Below are positions 1 to 10,058 of a DNA stretch of 64,000 nt, in pieces. This DNA comes from Pseudomonas sp. RIT-PI-AD (GTDB lineage Bacteria > Pseudomonadota > Gammaproteobacteria > Pseudomonadales > Pseudomonadaceae), in NCBI RefSeq assembly GCF_025642785.1, contig NZ_JANZKU010000010.1:62001-126000 (forward strand), written 5' to 3'. Under the pieces are notes generated by a model that ran no database searches, was not told the DNA's origin, and saw nothing but the letters and a program-made list of their open reading frames with translations. The number at the start of each line of letters is the position of its first letter. Within the stretch, counting starts at the first letter, position 1. A program made the translations under genes and the position numbers.

Positions 1-1476
<1,476 letters not shown>

Positions 1477-1538
1477 GGCCTCGTCGACGGGCACCCTCGG
1501 TCCAAAGCGAGCGAATTGATGCCCATTTGATGAGTTCG

Positions 1539-1566
1539 AACCCCGGCCTGGTGCCGGGGTTTTTTG
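1539..1566 (+). terminator. Intrinsic terminator after gyrB
   Basis: A nine-base stem, AACCCCGGC (1539-1547) with GCCGGGGTT (1553-1561), encloses a five-base loop and runs into a T tract. It lies 60 bases after the gyrB stop and separates the origin cluster from the catabolic island. Confidence 0.9.
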
Positions 1567-1631
1567 TGGGCTTTCAAGCGCTATCCCATGCAGCGCGCTG
1601 CCCTTGGGCTCGACAGAGTCGCCCGTTCGCC

Positions 1632-1659
1632 TTGACACAGCCCCTTCAGCCAGGAGAAT
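1632..1659 (+). promoter_or_regulatory. Candidate sigma-70 promoter of maiA
   Basis: A consensus -35 box TTGACA (1632-1637) is followed after 16 bases by GAGAAT (1654-1659), a four-of-six match to -10. The palindromic operator at 1658-1674 starts on the -10 box, so a bound repressor would block transcription initiation. Confidence 0.5.
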
Positions 1660-1674
1660 TACGTATAGCGTAAT
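1658..1674. promoter_or_regulatory. 17-bp palindromic operator upstream of maiA (HmgR-type, copy 1)
   Basis: ATTACG (1658-1663), five spacer bases, CGTAAT (1669-1674). The arms are perfectly inverted. The same 6-5-6 palindrome occurs at 3221-3237 and 8362-8378, each time just after a TTGAC -35 element. An IclR-type repressor encoded at 2365-3159 is the natural candidate to bind it. Confidence 0.75.
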
Positions 1675-1694
1675 ATTCTTACGAGGGATGGACC

Positions 1695-2327
1695 GTGGAT
1701 CTCTATACCTATTACCGCTCGACCTCTTCCTACCGGGTGCGCATCGCACTCGGCTTGAAAGGCTTGGACTACCAAGCCCTGCCGGTGAACCTGATCGCCA
1801 ATGGCGGTGAACACCGCCAGGCGGCGTATCGCGCCCTCAATCCCCAGGGACGCGTGCCGGCGCTGCGCACCGACGGTGGCGAACTGCTGATCCAGTCCCC
1901 GGCGATCATCGAATACTTGGAAGAGGCTTTCCCCAACCCTTCCCTGCTTCCCGGCGATCTCGTCGCCCGCGCCCGCCACCGGCAGGTGGCCGCCCTGATC
2001 GGGTGCGACATCCATCCCCTGCACAACGTGTCCGTGCTGAATCGGTTGCGCCACTTGAAGGTCGCCGAAGAAGAGGTGTCCGCCTGGATCGCCCACTGGG
2101 TGAGCGAGGGCTTCAGCGCCGTGGAAGCCTTGATCGGCGACGAGGGATATTGCTTCGGCACCGTCGGCCTGGCGGATGTCTACCTGCTGCCGCAACTCTA
2201 TGCGGCCCGGCGTTTCTCGGTGGACCTGGCGGGCTTCCCGAACATCCTCCGCGTGGAACGCCTGGCCCTGGAACATCCGGCGTTCCTCGCTGCCCATCCA
2301 GATGCGCAGCCGGATACGCCCGCCTGA
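1695..2327 (+). CDS. maiA: Maleylacetoacetate isomerase (zeta-class glutathione transferase)
   Basis: The 210-residue product isomerises maleylacetoacetate to fumarylacetoacetate with glutathione, the step between HmgA and FahA in homogentisate breakdown. The N-terminal thioredoxin-like domain has the zeta-class signature (YRSTSSYRVR, residues 7-16, with the active serine region) and a glutathione-site QSPAIIEYLEE motif (67-77); a helical C-terminal domain follows. The start is a GTG with GAGGG seven bases upstream; the ATG at 1688 is out of frame. In most pseudomonads maiA follows fahA. Here it sits alone, convergent with the IclR gene, with its own promoter and operator. Confidence 0.93.
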   Translation: MDLYTYYRSTSSYRVRIALGLKGLDYQALPVNLIANGGEHRQAAYRALNPQGRVPALRTDGGELLIQSPAIIEYLEEAFPNPSLLPGDLVARARHRQVAALIGCDIHPLHNVSVLNRLRHLKVAEEEVSAWIAHWVSEGFSAVEALIGDEGYCFGTVGLADVYLLPQLYAARRFSVDLAGFPNILRVERLALEHPAFLAAHPDAQPDTPA

Positions 2328-2364
2328 TTGCCGGGATTGCCACTCGGCGACGGTTTTCGACGAT

Positions 2365-3159
2365 CTAGCGATTCGCCGGGAAACGCCCGCCCATGCGCTC
2401 GCTCATCTCGCGGGCGGTGGTGAGCAGCACCTGGGCGGCTTCCCCATCGGGATCGGCCTCGAAGCCGGACGCCCCTCCAACCACGGTGATGACGCCCGCC
2501 AGGCGATCGCCCGTGGTGAGCACCGGCGCCGACAGGGCGTTCACGCCCGGCATCAGCATGCCCCGGGCCTGTTGCAGACCGCTGCGGCGGATCCGGTCGC
2601 TGATCCGCTCCAGGTCGAGGAGCGCTTGCTTATCGGATGCGCCGGCCTCTTCCCGGCGCAAGGCTTCGGTCTCGCTGTCGGGCAGGAAGGCGTTGAACAC
2701 CAGGCCGGTCGAGGAATTCAACAGGGGCAGGACCGAGCCGACCTGGGTCACCAGGGTGACGGCGCGAATGGCCTGCTCGACGAGCACTACGGCCGGCCCC
2801 TTGTTGCCCCATACGGCCAGGAAGCAGGTTTCGTTGAGACGGTCGCGCAATTCGCAGAGCCGCGGCGCCACCAGCTTGACCACGTCCAGCCGGCCCAGGG
2901 CCGCCAGGCCGACCATCAGCGCCTCGCGTCCCAGGGTGTAGTGGTTGGTTGCCGGGTCCTGCTCGGCGAATCCGCTGGCGATCAGCGCCTGCAGGTAGCG
3001 ATGCACCTTGCTCGCCGGCATGCCCACGTGTTCGGCGAGGCCGCTGAGAGTGGTGGCCGGGACCCGTTCGGCCAGCCCCTTGAGAATATCGGTACCGACC
3101 TCCGCGGCCTGTACCGTCTGGCGCCGGCTGCTGCTGTCTTTGTCGCGTTCGTTCGCCAT
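2365..3159 (-). CDS. hmgR: IclR-family regulator, probable homogentisate-responsive repressor
   Basis: A 264-residue protein of IclR architecture: a winged helix-turn-helix at about residues 18-75 ([19 protein letters not shown]), then the IclR effector-binding domain to the C terminus. It is divergent from hmgA-fahA and convergent with maiA, as expected for HmgR, which represses the homogentisate genes until homogentisate binds. The operator at 3221-3237, between it and hmgA, could serve both directions and give autoregulation. The same palindrome at maiA and at the MFS gene suggests a wider regulon. The family is certain; the ligand is inferred from context. Confidence 0.85.
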   Translation of the reverse strand: MANERDKDSSSRRQTVQAAEVGTDILKGLAERVPATTLSGLAEHVGMPASKVHRYLQALIASGFAEQDPATNHYTLGREALMVGLAALGRLDVVKLVAPRLCELRDRLNETCFLAVWGNKGPAVVLVEQAIRAVTLVTQVGSVLPLLNSSTGLVFNAFLPDSETEALRREEAGASDKQALLDLERISDRIRRSGLQQARGMLMPGVNALSAPVLTTGDRLAGVITVVGGASGFEADPDGEAAQVLLTTAREMSERMGGRFPANR

Positions 3160-3199
3160 GCGGGGCTCTGCTGCGGGTGCGGGAAGGCTGCTTTATAGC

Positions 3200-3237
3200 T
3201 TGACGCTTCTCTTTACTCAAATTACGTTATGCGTAAT
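3200..3237 (+). promoter_or_regulatory. hmgA promoter region with 17-bp operator (copy 2)
   Basis: A -35-like TTGACG (3200-3205) is followed 15 bases later by ATTACG-TTATG-CGTAAT (3221-3237), which covers the expected -10 position. A further TTTACG half-site lies at 3241-3246. It sits between the divergent IclR gene and hmgA. Confidence 0.75.
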
Positions 3238-3265
3238 CGATTTACGATTAAAAAGGGAGATAACA

Positions 3266-4570
3266 ATGAATCCAACCCCTCCTGTCGACGAGCTACGTTA
3301 CCTGTCCGGTTTCGGTAACGAGTTCAGCAGCGAAGCCTTGCCAGGTGCCTTGCCGGTTGGCCAGAACTCGCCGCAGAAGGCGCCCTATGGGCTGTATGCC
3401 GAGTTGTTTTCCGGCACCGCCTTCACCGTGCCGCGCAGCGAAGCCCGGCGCACCTGGCTGTATCGCATCAAGCCCTCGGCGGAACACCCTTCTTACCAGC
3501 GTCTGGCGCGGCAGATACCGGGCCAGGCCTTGGGGCCGATCAACCCCAACCGGCTGCGCTGGGACGCCTTCGCCCTGCCCAGCGAACCCACCGACCTGCT
3601 CGAGGGGCTGCTGACCATTACCGCGACCGCCAGCCCCGACCAGGTCAGTGGCGTCAGCGTCCATGTATACCGGGCCAACCGCTCCATGGAGCGGGCCTTC
3701 TTCAATGCCGACGGGGAGTGGCTGCTGGTGCCCCAGCAGGGACGTTTGCGGGTGGTGACCGAACTGGGCCCGCTCGAAGTGGCCCCCGAGGAAATCCTGG
3801 TATTGCCCCGCGGCCTCAAATTCCGCGTCGAACTGTTGGATGCCAGCGCCCGCGGCTATATCTGCGAGAACCACGGCTGCGCGCTGCGCCTGCCGGACCT
3901 GGGGCCGATCGGCAGCAATGGCCTGGCCAATCCGCGTGACTTCCTGGCGCCCGTCGCCCGCTACGAGGAGGCCGACCGGCCGACCCAACTGGTGCAGAAA
4001 TTCCTCGGCGAGCTGTGGTCCACCGAACTGGACCACTCGCCTTTCGACGTGGTGGCCTGGCACGGCAACAACGTGCCCTACAAGTACGACCTGCGCCGAT
4101 TCAACACCATCGGCACCGTCAGCTACGACCATCCGGACCCGTCCATCTTCACCGTGCTGACCGCCCCCGGCGCGGTGCACGGGCAGGCCAACGTCGACTT
4201 CGTGATCTTCCCGCCGCGCTGGATGGTGGCGGAGAACACCTTCCGCCCGCCGTGGTTCCACCGCAACCTGATGAACGAGTTCATGGGGCTCATCAGCGGC
4301 GCCTACGATGCCAAGGCCGATGGCTTCAGCCCCGGCGGCGCCTCGCTGCACAATTGCATGAGCGCACACGGCCCCGATAATGCGACGACGGTGAAGGCCA
4401 TCGAAGCGGACTTGGCGCCGCACAAGATCGACCAGACCATGGCCTTCATGTTCGAGACCGGCGCCGTCCTGCGCGCCACCCAGTTCGCGCTCGAATGCGA
4501 GCACCTGCAACGGGATTACGATGCCTGCTGGTCCGGCATGCGCAAGTCGTTCCATTCGGAGAAACCTTGA
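3266..4570 (+). CDS. hmgA: Homogentisate 1,2-dioxygenase
   Basis: This non-haem Fe(II) ring-cleavage enzyme converts homogentisate to maleylacetoacetate. The product is 434 residues, normal for the family, and begins with the typical [11 protein letters not shown] segment. The iron ligands His332, Glu338 (WFHRNLMNE) and His368 (SAHGPD) have the same spacing as His335, Glu341 and His371 of the human enzyme. The open frame extends upstream, but the ATG at 3266 has an AGGGAG ribosome site and lies after the operator. It is followed after one base by fahA, so the two are probably co-transcribed and translationally coupled. Confidence 0.97.
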   Translation: MNPTPPVDELRYLSGFGNEFSSEALPGALPVGQNSPQKAPYGLYAELFSGTAFTVPRSEARRTWLYRIKPSAEHPSYQRLARQIPGQALGPINPNRLRWDAFALPSEPTDLLEGLLTITATASPDQVSGVSVHVYRANRSMERAFFNADGEWLLVPQQGRLRVVTELGPLEVAPEEILVLPRGLKFRVELLDASARGYICENHGCALRLPDLGPIGSNGLANPRDFLAPVARYEEADRPTQLVQKFLGELWSTELDHSPFDVVAWHGNNVPYKYDLRRFNTIGTVSYDHPDPSIFTVLTAPGAVHGQANVDFVIFPPRWMVAENTFRPPWFHRNLMNEFMGLISGAYDAKADGFSPGGASLHNCMSAHGPDNATTVKAIEADLAPHKIDQTMAFMFETGAVLRATQFALECEHLQRDYDACWSGMRKSFHSEKP

Positions 4571-4571
4571 T

Positions 4572-5879
4572 ATGACCGCCTCCCCTTCCCTACGTAGCTG
4601 GATAGCGTCTGCCAATGGGCACGCCGACTTCCCGCTGCAGAACCTGCCGCTGGGCGTGTTCAGCCGCGCAGGCGACACGCCTCGCGGCGGCGTCGCGATC
4701 GGCGATGCCATCCTCGACCTGCGCGAGGCCCGCGAAGCCGGCCTGCTGCAAGGCGATGCCGCGCACGCGGCCGAGGCCGCCAGCGGCACCGACCTCAACC
4801 CGTTCTTCTCTCTGGGCGCCGCGCCGCGCCGCGCGCTGCGGGCGGCGCTGCTCGAGCTGCTGGCGGAAGGCAGCGCCCGGCAGAACGAGGCGCAGGCCCT
4901 CGGCGAGCGGCTGCTGGTGCCCATGGCGTCCTGCGAGCTACATCTGCCCGCGCGGATCGGCGACTACACCGATTTCTACGTCGGCATCCACCACGCCAAC
5001 AACGTCGGCAAGCTGTTCCGCCCGGACAACCCGCTGCTGCCCAACTACAAGTACGTGCCGATCGGTTATCACGGCCGTGCCTCGACGATCTGTGTCTCCG
5101 GCACCCCGGTGCGCCGCCCCAATGGGCAGACGTTGCCGCCCGGCCAGGAGGTCCCCAGCTTCGGGCCGAGCAAGCGCCTGGATTACGAACTGGAACTCGG
5201 CGTGTGGATCGGCCAGGGCAACGCCCTGGGCGAGCCCATCGCCATCGACCACGCGGAAGACCACGTGGCCGGCTATTGCCTGCTCAATGACTGGTCCGCC
5301 CGCGACGTGCAGGCCTGGGAATACCAGCCCCTGGGGCCGTTCCTGGCGAAGAACTTCGCCAGCACGGTTTCGCCCTGGGTGGTCACCGCCGAGGCGCTGG
5401 AGCCGTTCCGCCAGGCCCAGGCTCCGCGCCCCGCGGGCGATCCGCAGCCGCTGGATTACCTGCTGGGTGAACATGACCAGGCGGCCGGCGCCTTCGATAT
5501 CGAGCTGGAGGTATTGATCCTCACCGACGCCATGCGCGAGCAGGGCCTGCCGCCCCACCGGCTGGCGCTGAGCAATGCCCGACACATGTACTGGACGGTC
5601 GCCCAGATGGTGACGCACCACACCGTCGGCGGCTGCATGCTGCAAGCGGGCGACCTGCTCGGCACCGGGACCCTGTCCGGACCGGAGCCCGATCAGTTCG
5701 GCAGCCTGCTGGAGACTACCTTCGGCGGTAAGCAGCCGATCACGCTGCCCGGCGGCGAGCAACGCACCTTCCTGCAGGATGGCGACGAAGTGATCCTGCG
5801 CGCCCGTTGCCGCCGCGAAGGCTACCCTTCGATCGGCTTCGGCGAGTGCCGCGGCAGGCTGCTCCCCGCGCCACGCTGA
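4572..5879 (+). CDS. fahA: Fumarylacetoacetase
   Basis: The enzyme hydrolyses fumarylacetoacetate to fumarate and acetoacetate, the last step of tyrosine and homogentisate breakdown. The product is 435 residues: an SH3-like N-terminal domain (residues about 15-120) and a FAH catalytic domain. The metal-site motifs DYTDFY, DYELELG and LLNDWSARD are all visible. The ATG at 4572 is one base beyond the hmgA stop and has GGAGA nine bases upstream. A strong hairpin at 5896-5928 follows the stop. Confidence 0.96.
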   Translation: MTASPSLRSWIASANGHADFPLQNLPLGVFSRAGDTPRGGVAIGDAILDLREAREAGLLQGDAAHAAEAASGTDLNPFFSLGAAPRRALRAALLELLAEGSARQNEAQALGERLLVPMASCELHLPARIGDYTDFYVGIHHANNVGKLFRPDNPLLPNYKYVPIGYHGRASTICVSGTPVRRPNGQTLPPGQEVPSFGPSKRLDYELELGVWIGQGNALGEPIAIDHAEDHVAGYCLLNDWSARDVQAWEYQPLGPFLAKNFASTVSPWVVTAEALEPFRQAQAPRPAGDPQPLDYLLGEHDQAAGAFDIELEVLILTDAMREQGLPPHRLALSNARHMYWTVAQMVTHHTVGGCMLQAGDLLGTGTLSGPEPDQFGSLLETTFGGKQPITLPGGEQRTFLQDGDEVILRARCRREGYPSIGFGECRGRLLPAPR

Positions 5880-5895
5880 GCACCTGCGAGCGAAG

Positions 5896-5930
5896 GAAGG
5901 CCCGGTCGCCGATGGCGGTCGGGCCTTCTC
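5896..5930 (+). terminator. Terminator-like hairpin after fahA
   Basis: The arm GAAGGCCCG (5896-5904) pairs with CGGGCCTTC, extended inward by a nearly complementary GTCGCC/GGCGGT stem. The T-rich tail is weak (TCGTTT). Confidence 0.6.
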
Positions 5931-5991
5931 GTTTCCGGCGTACCTGCCGGCGCACCTGCGCCCGCGCCGTCTTGCCGGTAGACTAGGGCCC

Positions 5992-6108
5992 GCACGAAGA
6001 GTCGGCGAGCGAAGGTCAGGCCAAACAAGCGAAAAAGCGGGCCTGCGCTTAACGCGCGTTCTCAGCCTGTTTCAACGCGCATCCCCCGAGCGCGAACGCT
6101 TTTCGTAC
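5992..6108 (+). repeat. Dispersed intergenic repeat, about 120 bp, copy A
   Basis: This stretch resembles 22945-23070 and the reverse complement of 58833-58961. Shared parts in order are a GTAC-like end, GCGAGCGAAGGTCAGGCC, an AAGCGG block, a TTAACGCG block, GCCTGTTT, CAACGC, CCGAGCG and a final CGTAC followed by AGCCCAGG. It fills the gap between fahA and the GntR gene and has no coding capacity. Confidence 0.7.
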
Positions 6109-6168
6109 AAAGCCCAGGCGTCTTCCGGCGCCGCTAGGCTGACCCCCTCAGGTCGAAGCGGATAAACC

Positions 6169-6846
6169 ATGCAGACGCTGTCCCAGAAGATCACCGAACA
6201 ACTTCGCGAAGAAATCCTCAGCGGCGTGCGCAAGCCCGGCCAGCACCTGGAGGAAATCCCGCTGGCGGCCGCCCTCGGGGTGTCCAGAACGCCTTTGCGC
6301 GGCGCCTTGAACGCCTTGGCCGGCCAGGGGTTGCTGGTCTACCTGCCCAAGCGCGGCTACCTGATCCGCCGCTTCGACATTAAGGACATCATCGCCGCCT
6401 ACGAGGTACGGGCCAGCCTGGAAGGCCTGGCGTGCCGGCTGACCGCCGAGAACGGCCTGCCTGCGGAGAAGCTCGCCCGGTTGCAACAAGCGCTGGGCGA
6501 AGGGGACAGGATTCTCGCCAAGGGCGAGTTGATGGCCGAGGACTTCGAGCCCTATCAGCGGATGAACGTGGTGCTGCACGAGATCCTGATCGAAGGCAGC
6601 GGCAACCCCTGGATCCGAGATTTCGTGCAGCGCTCCCAAGAGATTCCCTACGTCTCCTCGCGCATCATCCTATGGCACGACTACGCCACCATCGCGCGCT
6701 CCCACGACGACCATCACCGCATCGTCGATGCGGTGATGCGGCGCGAGGGCTGGCGTGCCGAGAACCTGATGCGCGAGCACATCCATTACGCGGGGTTGTT
6801 CTTGCAGCGCAACTTCGAGCGCATCTCGCCGATCGATTCCGACTGA
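6169..6846 (+). CDS. GntR-family (FCD subfamily) transcriptional regulator
   Basis: A 225-residue protein with an N-terminal GntR winged helix (residues about 5-70, with LAAALGVSRTPLRGAL as the recognition helix region) and a C-terminal all-helical FCD ligand domain (about 78-205; HEILIEGSGN and a HHRIVDA segment supply typical metal-site histidines). FCD regulators usually respond to small carboxylic acids and control nearby catabolic genes. Its probable target is the divergent MFS/SDR region, where a GntR-like palindrome (CATGTATACATG, 8479-8490) overlaps a promoter. The 3' end overlaps the convergent MFS gene by 61 bases. The ribosome site is weak. Confidence 0.88.
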   Translation: MQTLSQKITEQLREEILSGVRKPGQHLEEIPLAAALGVSRTPLRGALNALAGQGLLVYLPKRGYLIRRFDIKDIIAAYEVRASLEGLACRLTAENGLPAEKLARLQQALGEGDRILAKGELMAEDFEPYQRMNVVLHEILIEGSGNPWIRDFVQRSQEIPYVSSRIILWHDYATIARSHDDHHRIVDAVMRREGWRAENLMREHIHYAGLFLQRNFERISPIDSD

Positions 6847-8189
6847 TCCCGCGGCGGCTCGCCCGGTTCCGAGGGTTTGCGCACCTGGACGATCAGCAGC
6901 ATGGCGGTCACCGCCGGCACCACGAAGACGAAGAAAATCTTGTCCACCGGCGTTTCCGTGGCCAGCAGCATGCTGCCGACCAGCGGCGCGAGGATCGAGC
7001 CGAAGCGGCCGATGCCCATCGCCCAGCCGATGCCGGTGGCCCGCGCGTAGGTCGGGTAGAAGCTGCTGGTGAAGGAGTTGAGCATCAGCTGCCCGCCGAT
7101 GATGCAGAAGCCCGCGGTCAGCACGAAAAACACCAGCCAACCCATGTGGCCCTGGTTGAGCCCGATCAGCACGGTGGCCAGCGCCGCGCCGAACAGCATC
7201 AGGCCGAGGATGCGGGTCTTGTTCTGCAGGCGGTCCGCCAGGTAGGACATGATCACCGCGCCGATCACTCCGGACAGCAGGAACAACGAGGTGCTGGCGT
7301 TGGCGGCGTTGAGGGTCATGCCGCTCTGCTTGAGCAGCACCGGCAGCCAGCTCAGGTAGAAGTAGGTCAGGATCAGGCTGGAGAAGAAGGTGCCCCAGAT
7401 CAGCAGGGTCGGCCGTGCCCAGCCATGCCGGAACAGGTTGAGTACCGGCATCTTGCTGCTGGTCTGGCCGGTCGTGGCGCGGCTGGCGTCGAGCGCGGCC
7501 GCCGGCACGGTCCAGTCCGGCATGAAGCGCCGGGTGATCTTCATCAAGCGCGCATAGGGCGGCGCGTCCGAGAACAGGTGGGACAGCGACTCGGGCAGGT
7601 AGCGCACCAGGAACGGCAGCAGCACCAGGGGCACGACGCCGCCGGCCAGGAAGATCGACTGCCAGCCGAACCGATCCATCGCCAACGCGGCGACGAAGCC
7701 GCCCAGCATCCCGCCGATCGAATAGCCCGCCGCGGCCATGGTCACCATCACGGTGCGCAGGCGCGGGGGCGCGTACTCGGCCATCAGCGCCATGGTGCTG
7801 GGCATCGCCGCGCCCATGCCGAGGCCGCAGATGAAGCGCATCGCCATCAGCGAAGGGATGTTCCAGGCGAACACCATCATCACCGTCAGGCAGGCGTACA
7901 GCGACACGCACAACAGCAAAACCCGGCGGATGCCGAAGCGATCTCCCAGCGGCGTCACCAGCAGCGCGCCGATGGTGAGGCCGAGCAGGTTGGCGCTGAA
8001 CACCGGGCCGAAGGCGGCCGGCGGCAGGCCCCATTCCTGGGACAGCACCGGCACGATGTAGCTGATCACCTGGGCGTCATAGCCGTCGGTCACCAGCAGG
8101 AAAACCAGCATGAGCAGCATCAGCCATTGCGGGCGCGATACCGGCCTGGCGTCCAGTGCTGCATGAAAATGGGCGATTTGGGATTCCAT
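6786..8189 (-). CDS. MFS transporter, aromatic-acid:H+ symporter (AAHS) type
   Basis: A 467-residue inner-membrane carrier with about 12 hydrophobic segments. It has the AAHS-type first-helix motif (TDGYDAQVISY) and the loop-2 MFS signature (GDRFGIRRVLL). The start is taken at the ATG at 8189, with AGGA upstream, because the earlier in-frame ATG would add 43 proline-rich residues. AAHS members import aromatic or alicyclic acids such as 4-hydroxybenzoate, protocatechuate or quinate. It is divergent from the SDR operon and its -35 (TTGACC) is followed by operator copy 3, linking it to homogentisate control. The leader is about 150 bases long. The C terminus overlaps the gntR end. Confidence 0.88.
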   Translation of the reverse strand: MESQIAHFHAALDARPVSRPQWLMLLMLVFLLVTDGYDAQVISYIVPVLSQEWGLPPAAFGPVFSANLLGLTIGALLVTPLGDRFGIRRVLLLCVSLYACLTVMMVFAWNIPSLMAMRFICGLGMGAAMPSTMALMAEYAPPRLRTVMVTMAAAGYSIGGMLGGFVAALAMDRFGWQSIFLAGGVVPLVLLPFLVRYLPESLSHLFSDAPPYARLMKITRRFMPDWTVPAAALDASRATTGQTSSKMPVLNLFRHGWARPTLLIWGTFFSSLILTYFYLSWLPVLLKQSGMTLNAANASTSLFLLSGVIGAVIMSYLADRLQNKTRILGLMLFGAALATVLIGLNQGHMGWLVFFVLTAGFCIIGGQLMLNSFTSSFYPTYARATGIGWAMGIGRFGSILAPLVGSMLLATETPVDKIFFVFVVPAVTAMLLIVQVRKPSEPGEPPRDQSESIGEMRSKLRCKNNPA

Positions 8190-8360
8190 GGGAAAGTCCT
8201 GAATTGTTTTTGTGATGGACAGGGCACGGCTACGCGGAGGCGGGCCGCCCGGTGGATGCGCAAGGGTCGAGGGTGGAACGCCTGTGGAGGCAGTCGGGCA
8301 CAGCGGGAAAAACGGCACGCGGAGGGGACATGATCGAAGGCCTTTTTATTTTTATATTTC

Positions 8361-8400
8361 AATTACGCAAAGCGTAATTTCAGTCTGGATGCAAGGTCAA
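8361..8400 (-). promoter_or_regulatory. MFS-gene promoter with 17-bp operator (copy 3)
   Basis: Read on the minus strand, TTGACC (8400-8395) is followed 16 bases later by ATTACG-CTTTG-CGTAAT (8378-8362); the perfect arms extend to 7 bp (8361-8379). The layout matches the hmgA and maiA promoters, with the palindrome over the expected -10. Confidence 0.7.
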
Positions 8401-8462
8401 GCCTGGCCTTGAAATTTTGTATCCATGAGACTGTAAATCAGCCATAAAATCCCCTGTCGAGT

Positions 8463-8490
8463 TTGACATCATCGCTTACATGTATACATG
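8463..8490 (+). promoter_or_regulatory. Candidate SDR-operon promoter with GntR-type palindrome
   Basis: A consensus TTGACA (8463-8468) precedes a perfect 12-bp palindrome CATGTATACATG (8479-8490). Its core TGTATACA fits the general GntR pattern (GT-N-N-AC). The palindrome lies in the spacer/-10 zone, 30 bases before the first SDR start codon. Confidence 0.5.
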
Positions 8491-8519
8491 ATGAGAAAAA
8501 ACAACACAGGAACTCTCTA

Positions 8520-9281
8520 ATGTCTTCTCGACGTTTAGTGCTGGTCACCGGGGCCGGTCAAGGGATCGGCGCCGGGGTCGCCGCCCATCTGGCCAAGCAG
8601 GGCTACCGGATCGCCGCCGCCGATCTGAATGCGGACAAATGCGCGGATGTGGTCGCTGCCCTGCCTGGCGACGGCCACAGCCATTGGCGGATGGACGTTT
8701 CCAGCGAGCGCGAGGTCGACGACACCTTCGCCGCGCTCGAGGCGCAGCAGGGCCCGGTCGATGCGTTGGTCTGCGCCGCCGGCATCCTGATCCTGCACGA
8801 CGGCGAGCGCCGGCTGATCGCCGACACCAGCCTGGACGAGTGGGAGCTCACCCACGCGGTGAACACCCGCGGCACCTTCCTTTGCACCCGCGCCTACGTC
8901 CGGGCCCGTCGCGAGCGTCCGGTGGAACACGGCCGCATCGTCACCTTCTCTTCCTGCGCGGCGCAACTGGGCGGCTATCGCTCGAGTTCCGCCTATATCT
9001 CCAGCAAGGCCGCCATCCTCGGCTACACCAAGGCGCTGGCCCGCGAATCGGCCGCCCAGGGCATCACCGTCAACGGCATCGCGCCGGGGCTGATCGACAC
9101 CGCCATGCTGCGCCTGTCGATGCAGGCGGGACAGGAACAGGCCGCCGCGGCGAATATCCCCCTGGGGCGCCTGGGCCAGCCCGACGACATCGCCGCGGCG
9201 ATCGGCTTTCTGATTTCCCCCGAAGCGTCCTACATCACCGGGACCATGACCGACGTCAACGGCGGCTACCGCATGCAGTGA
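8520..9281 (+). CDS. SDR-family oxidoreductase (first of three)
   Basis: A 253-residue classical short-chain dehydrogenase. The N-terminal Rossmann motif is TGAGQGIG, followed by a cofactor-specificity AADLN segment, CAAG in place of NNAG, the catalytic serine region (FSSCAAQLGG) and YISSK (Tyr-x3-Lys). The AADLN aspartate after the second strand suggests NAD(H) use. The ATG at 8520 has AGGAA seven bases upstream; an earlier frame start at 8463 lies on the promoter. It opens a same-strand run of five to six genes and probably oxidises a ring hydroxyl of the imported substrate. The substrate is unknown. Confidence 0.85.
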   Translation: MSSRRLVLVTGAGQGIGAGVAAHLAKQGYRIAAADLNADKCADVVAALPGDGHSHWRMDVSSEREVDDTFAALEAQQGPVDALVCAAGILILHDGERRLIADTSLDEWELTHAVNTRGTFLCTRAYVRARRERPVEHGRIVTFSSCAAQLGGYRSSSAYISSKAAILGYTKALARESAAQGITVNGIAPGLIDTAMLRLSMQAGQEQAAAANIPLGRLGQPDDIAAAIGFLISPEASYITGTMTDVNGGYRMQ

Positions 9282-9320
9282 CGCTGTCCCGACCATCCAC
9301 AAGAACAATGAGGAAAGGCT

Positions 9321-10049
9321 ATGACCCGTCCATTTGCTTTGGTTACCGGTGGTGCGAGCGGCATGGGCCGCTGCACGGTGGAGCGGCTCGCCCGCGACGG
9401 CTTCGCGGTGGCGATGATCGACCGTAACGTCGCCCTCGCCGAGGCGGAGGCCGCCACTTTGCGCGAGGCCGGCCTGGAGGTTTCCGCCTACGGCCTGGAT
9501 ATCACCGACGTCGCGGCGGTCGAGCGCTTGATCGAGGAATTGCCACCGATCACTGCCCTGGTGAACAACGCCGGAATCTTCGACGAACGTGCCTTCGACG
9601 ACGCCACCGCCGAGGACTTCCGGCGGATGTTCGAGATCAACACCGTCGCCGTGCATACCCTGACCCGCGCCGCGGTGAAACGCATGCCGGCCAAGGGCAA
9701 GGTGGTGATCGTCGCCTCCCGCGCCTACCTCGGCGCGCGCAACCACGTGCATTACGTCACCTCCAAGGCGGCGGTGGTGGGTTATACCCGGGCAACGGCG
9801 ATGGAACTGGCGCCCCGCGACATTTCCGTGAACGCCATCGCTCCCGGGCTGATCGACACGCCCCTGCTGCAATCCCTGACGCCCGAGCGGCGCAAGGCCC
9901 AGGAGGCCCTGCAGCCCACCGGCAGGGCCGGCCGTCCCGAAGACGTGGCCAACGCCGTCGCCTTCTTCTGCAGCCCGGCCACCGATTTCGTCACCGGCCA
10001 GGTGCTGTTCGTCGATGGCGGCAAATCACTGGGCGGCAGCTACGCCTGA
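9321..10049 (+). CDS. SDR-family oxidoreductase (second of three)
   Basis: A 242-residue classical SDR with TGGASGMG at the cofactor site, an acidic residue after the second strand (MIDRN), VNNAG, and the active-site YVTSK. The C-terminal VTGQVLFVDGG motif is typical of FabG-like SDRs. It begins 39 bases after the first SDR with a GAGGAAAGG ribosome site. Its sequence differs clearly from both neighbours, so this is not a recent tandem copy; the three enzymes probably act on different positions or intermediates. Confidence 0.85.
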   Translation: MTRPFALVTGGASGMGRCTVERLARDGFAVAMIDRNVALAEAEAATLREAGLEVSAYGLDITDVAAVERLIEELPPITALVNNAGIFDERAFDDATAEDFRRMFEINTVAVHTLTRAAVKRMPAKGKVVIVASRAYLGARNHVHYVTSKAAVVGYTRATAMELAPRDISVNAIAPGLIDTPLLQSLTPERRKAQEALQPTGRAGRPEDVANAVAFFCSPATDFVTGQVLFVDGGKSLGGSYA

Positions 10050-10058
10050 GGACTTCCC

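Noticed and set aside
6432-8333. 633-codon open frame on the plus strand
   Set aside because: Shadow of the GntR and MFS genes in other frames; His/Arg/Gln-rich product with no family.
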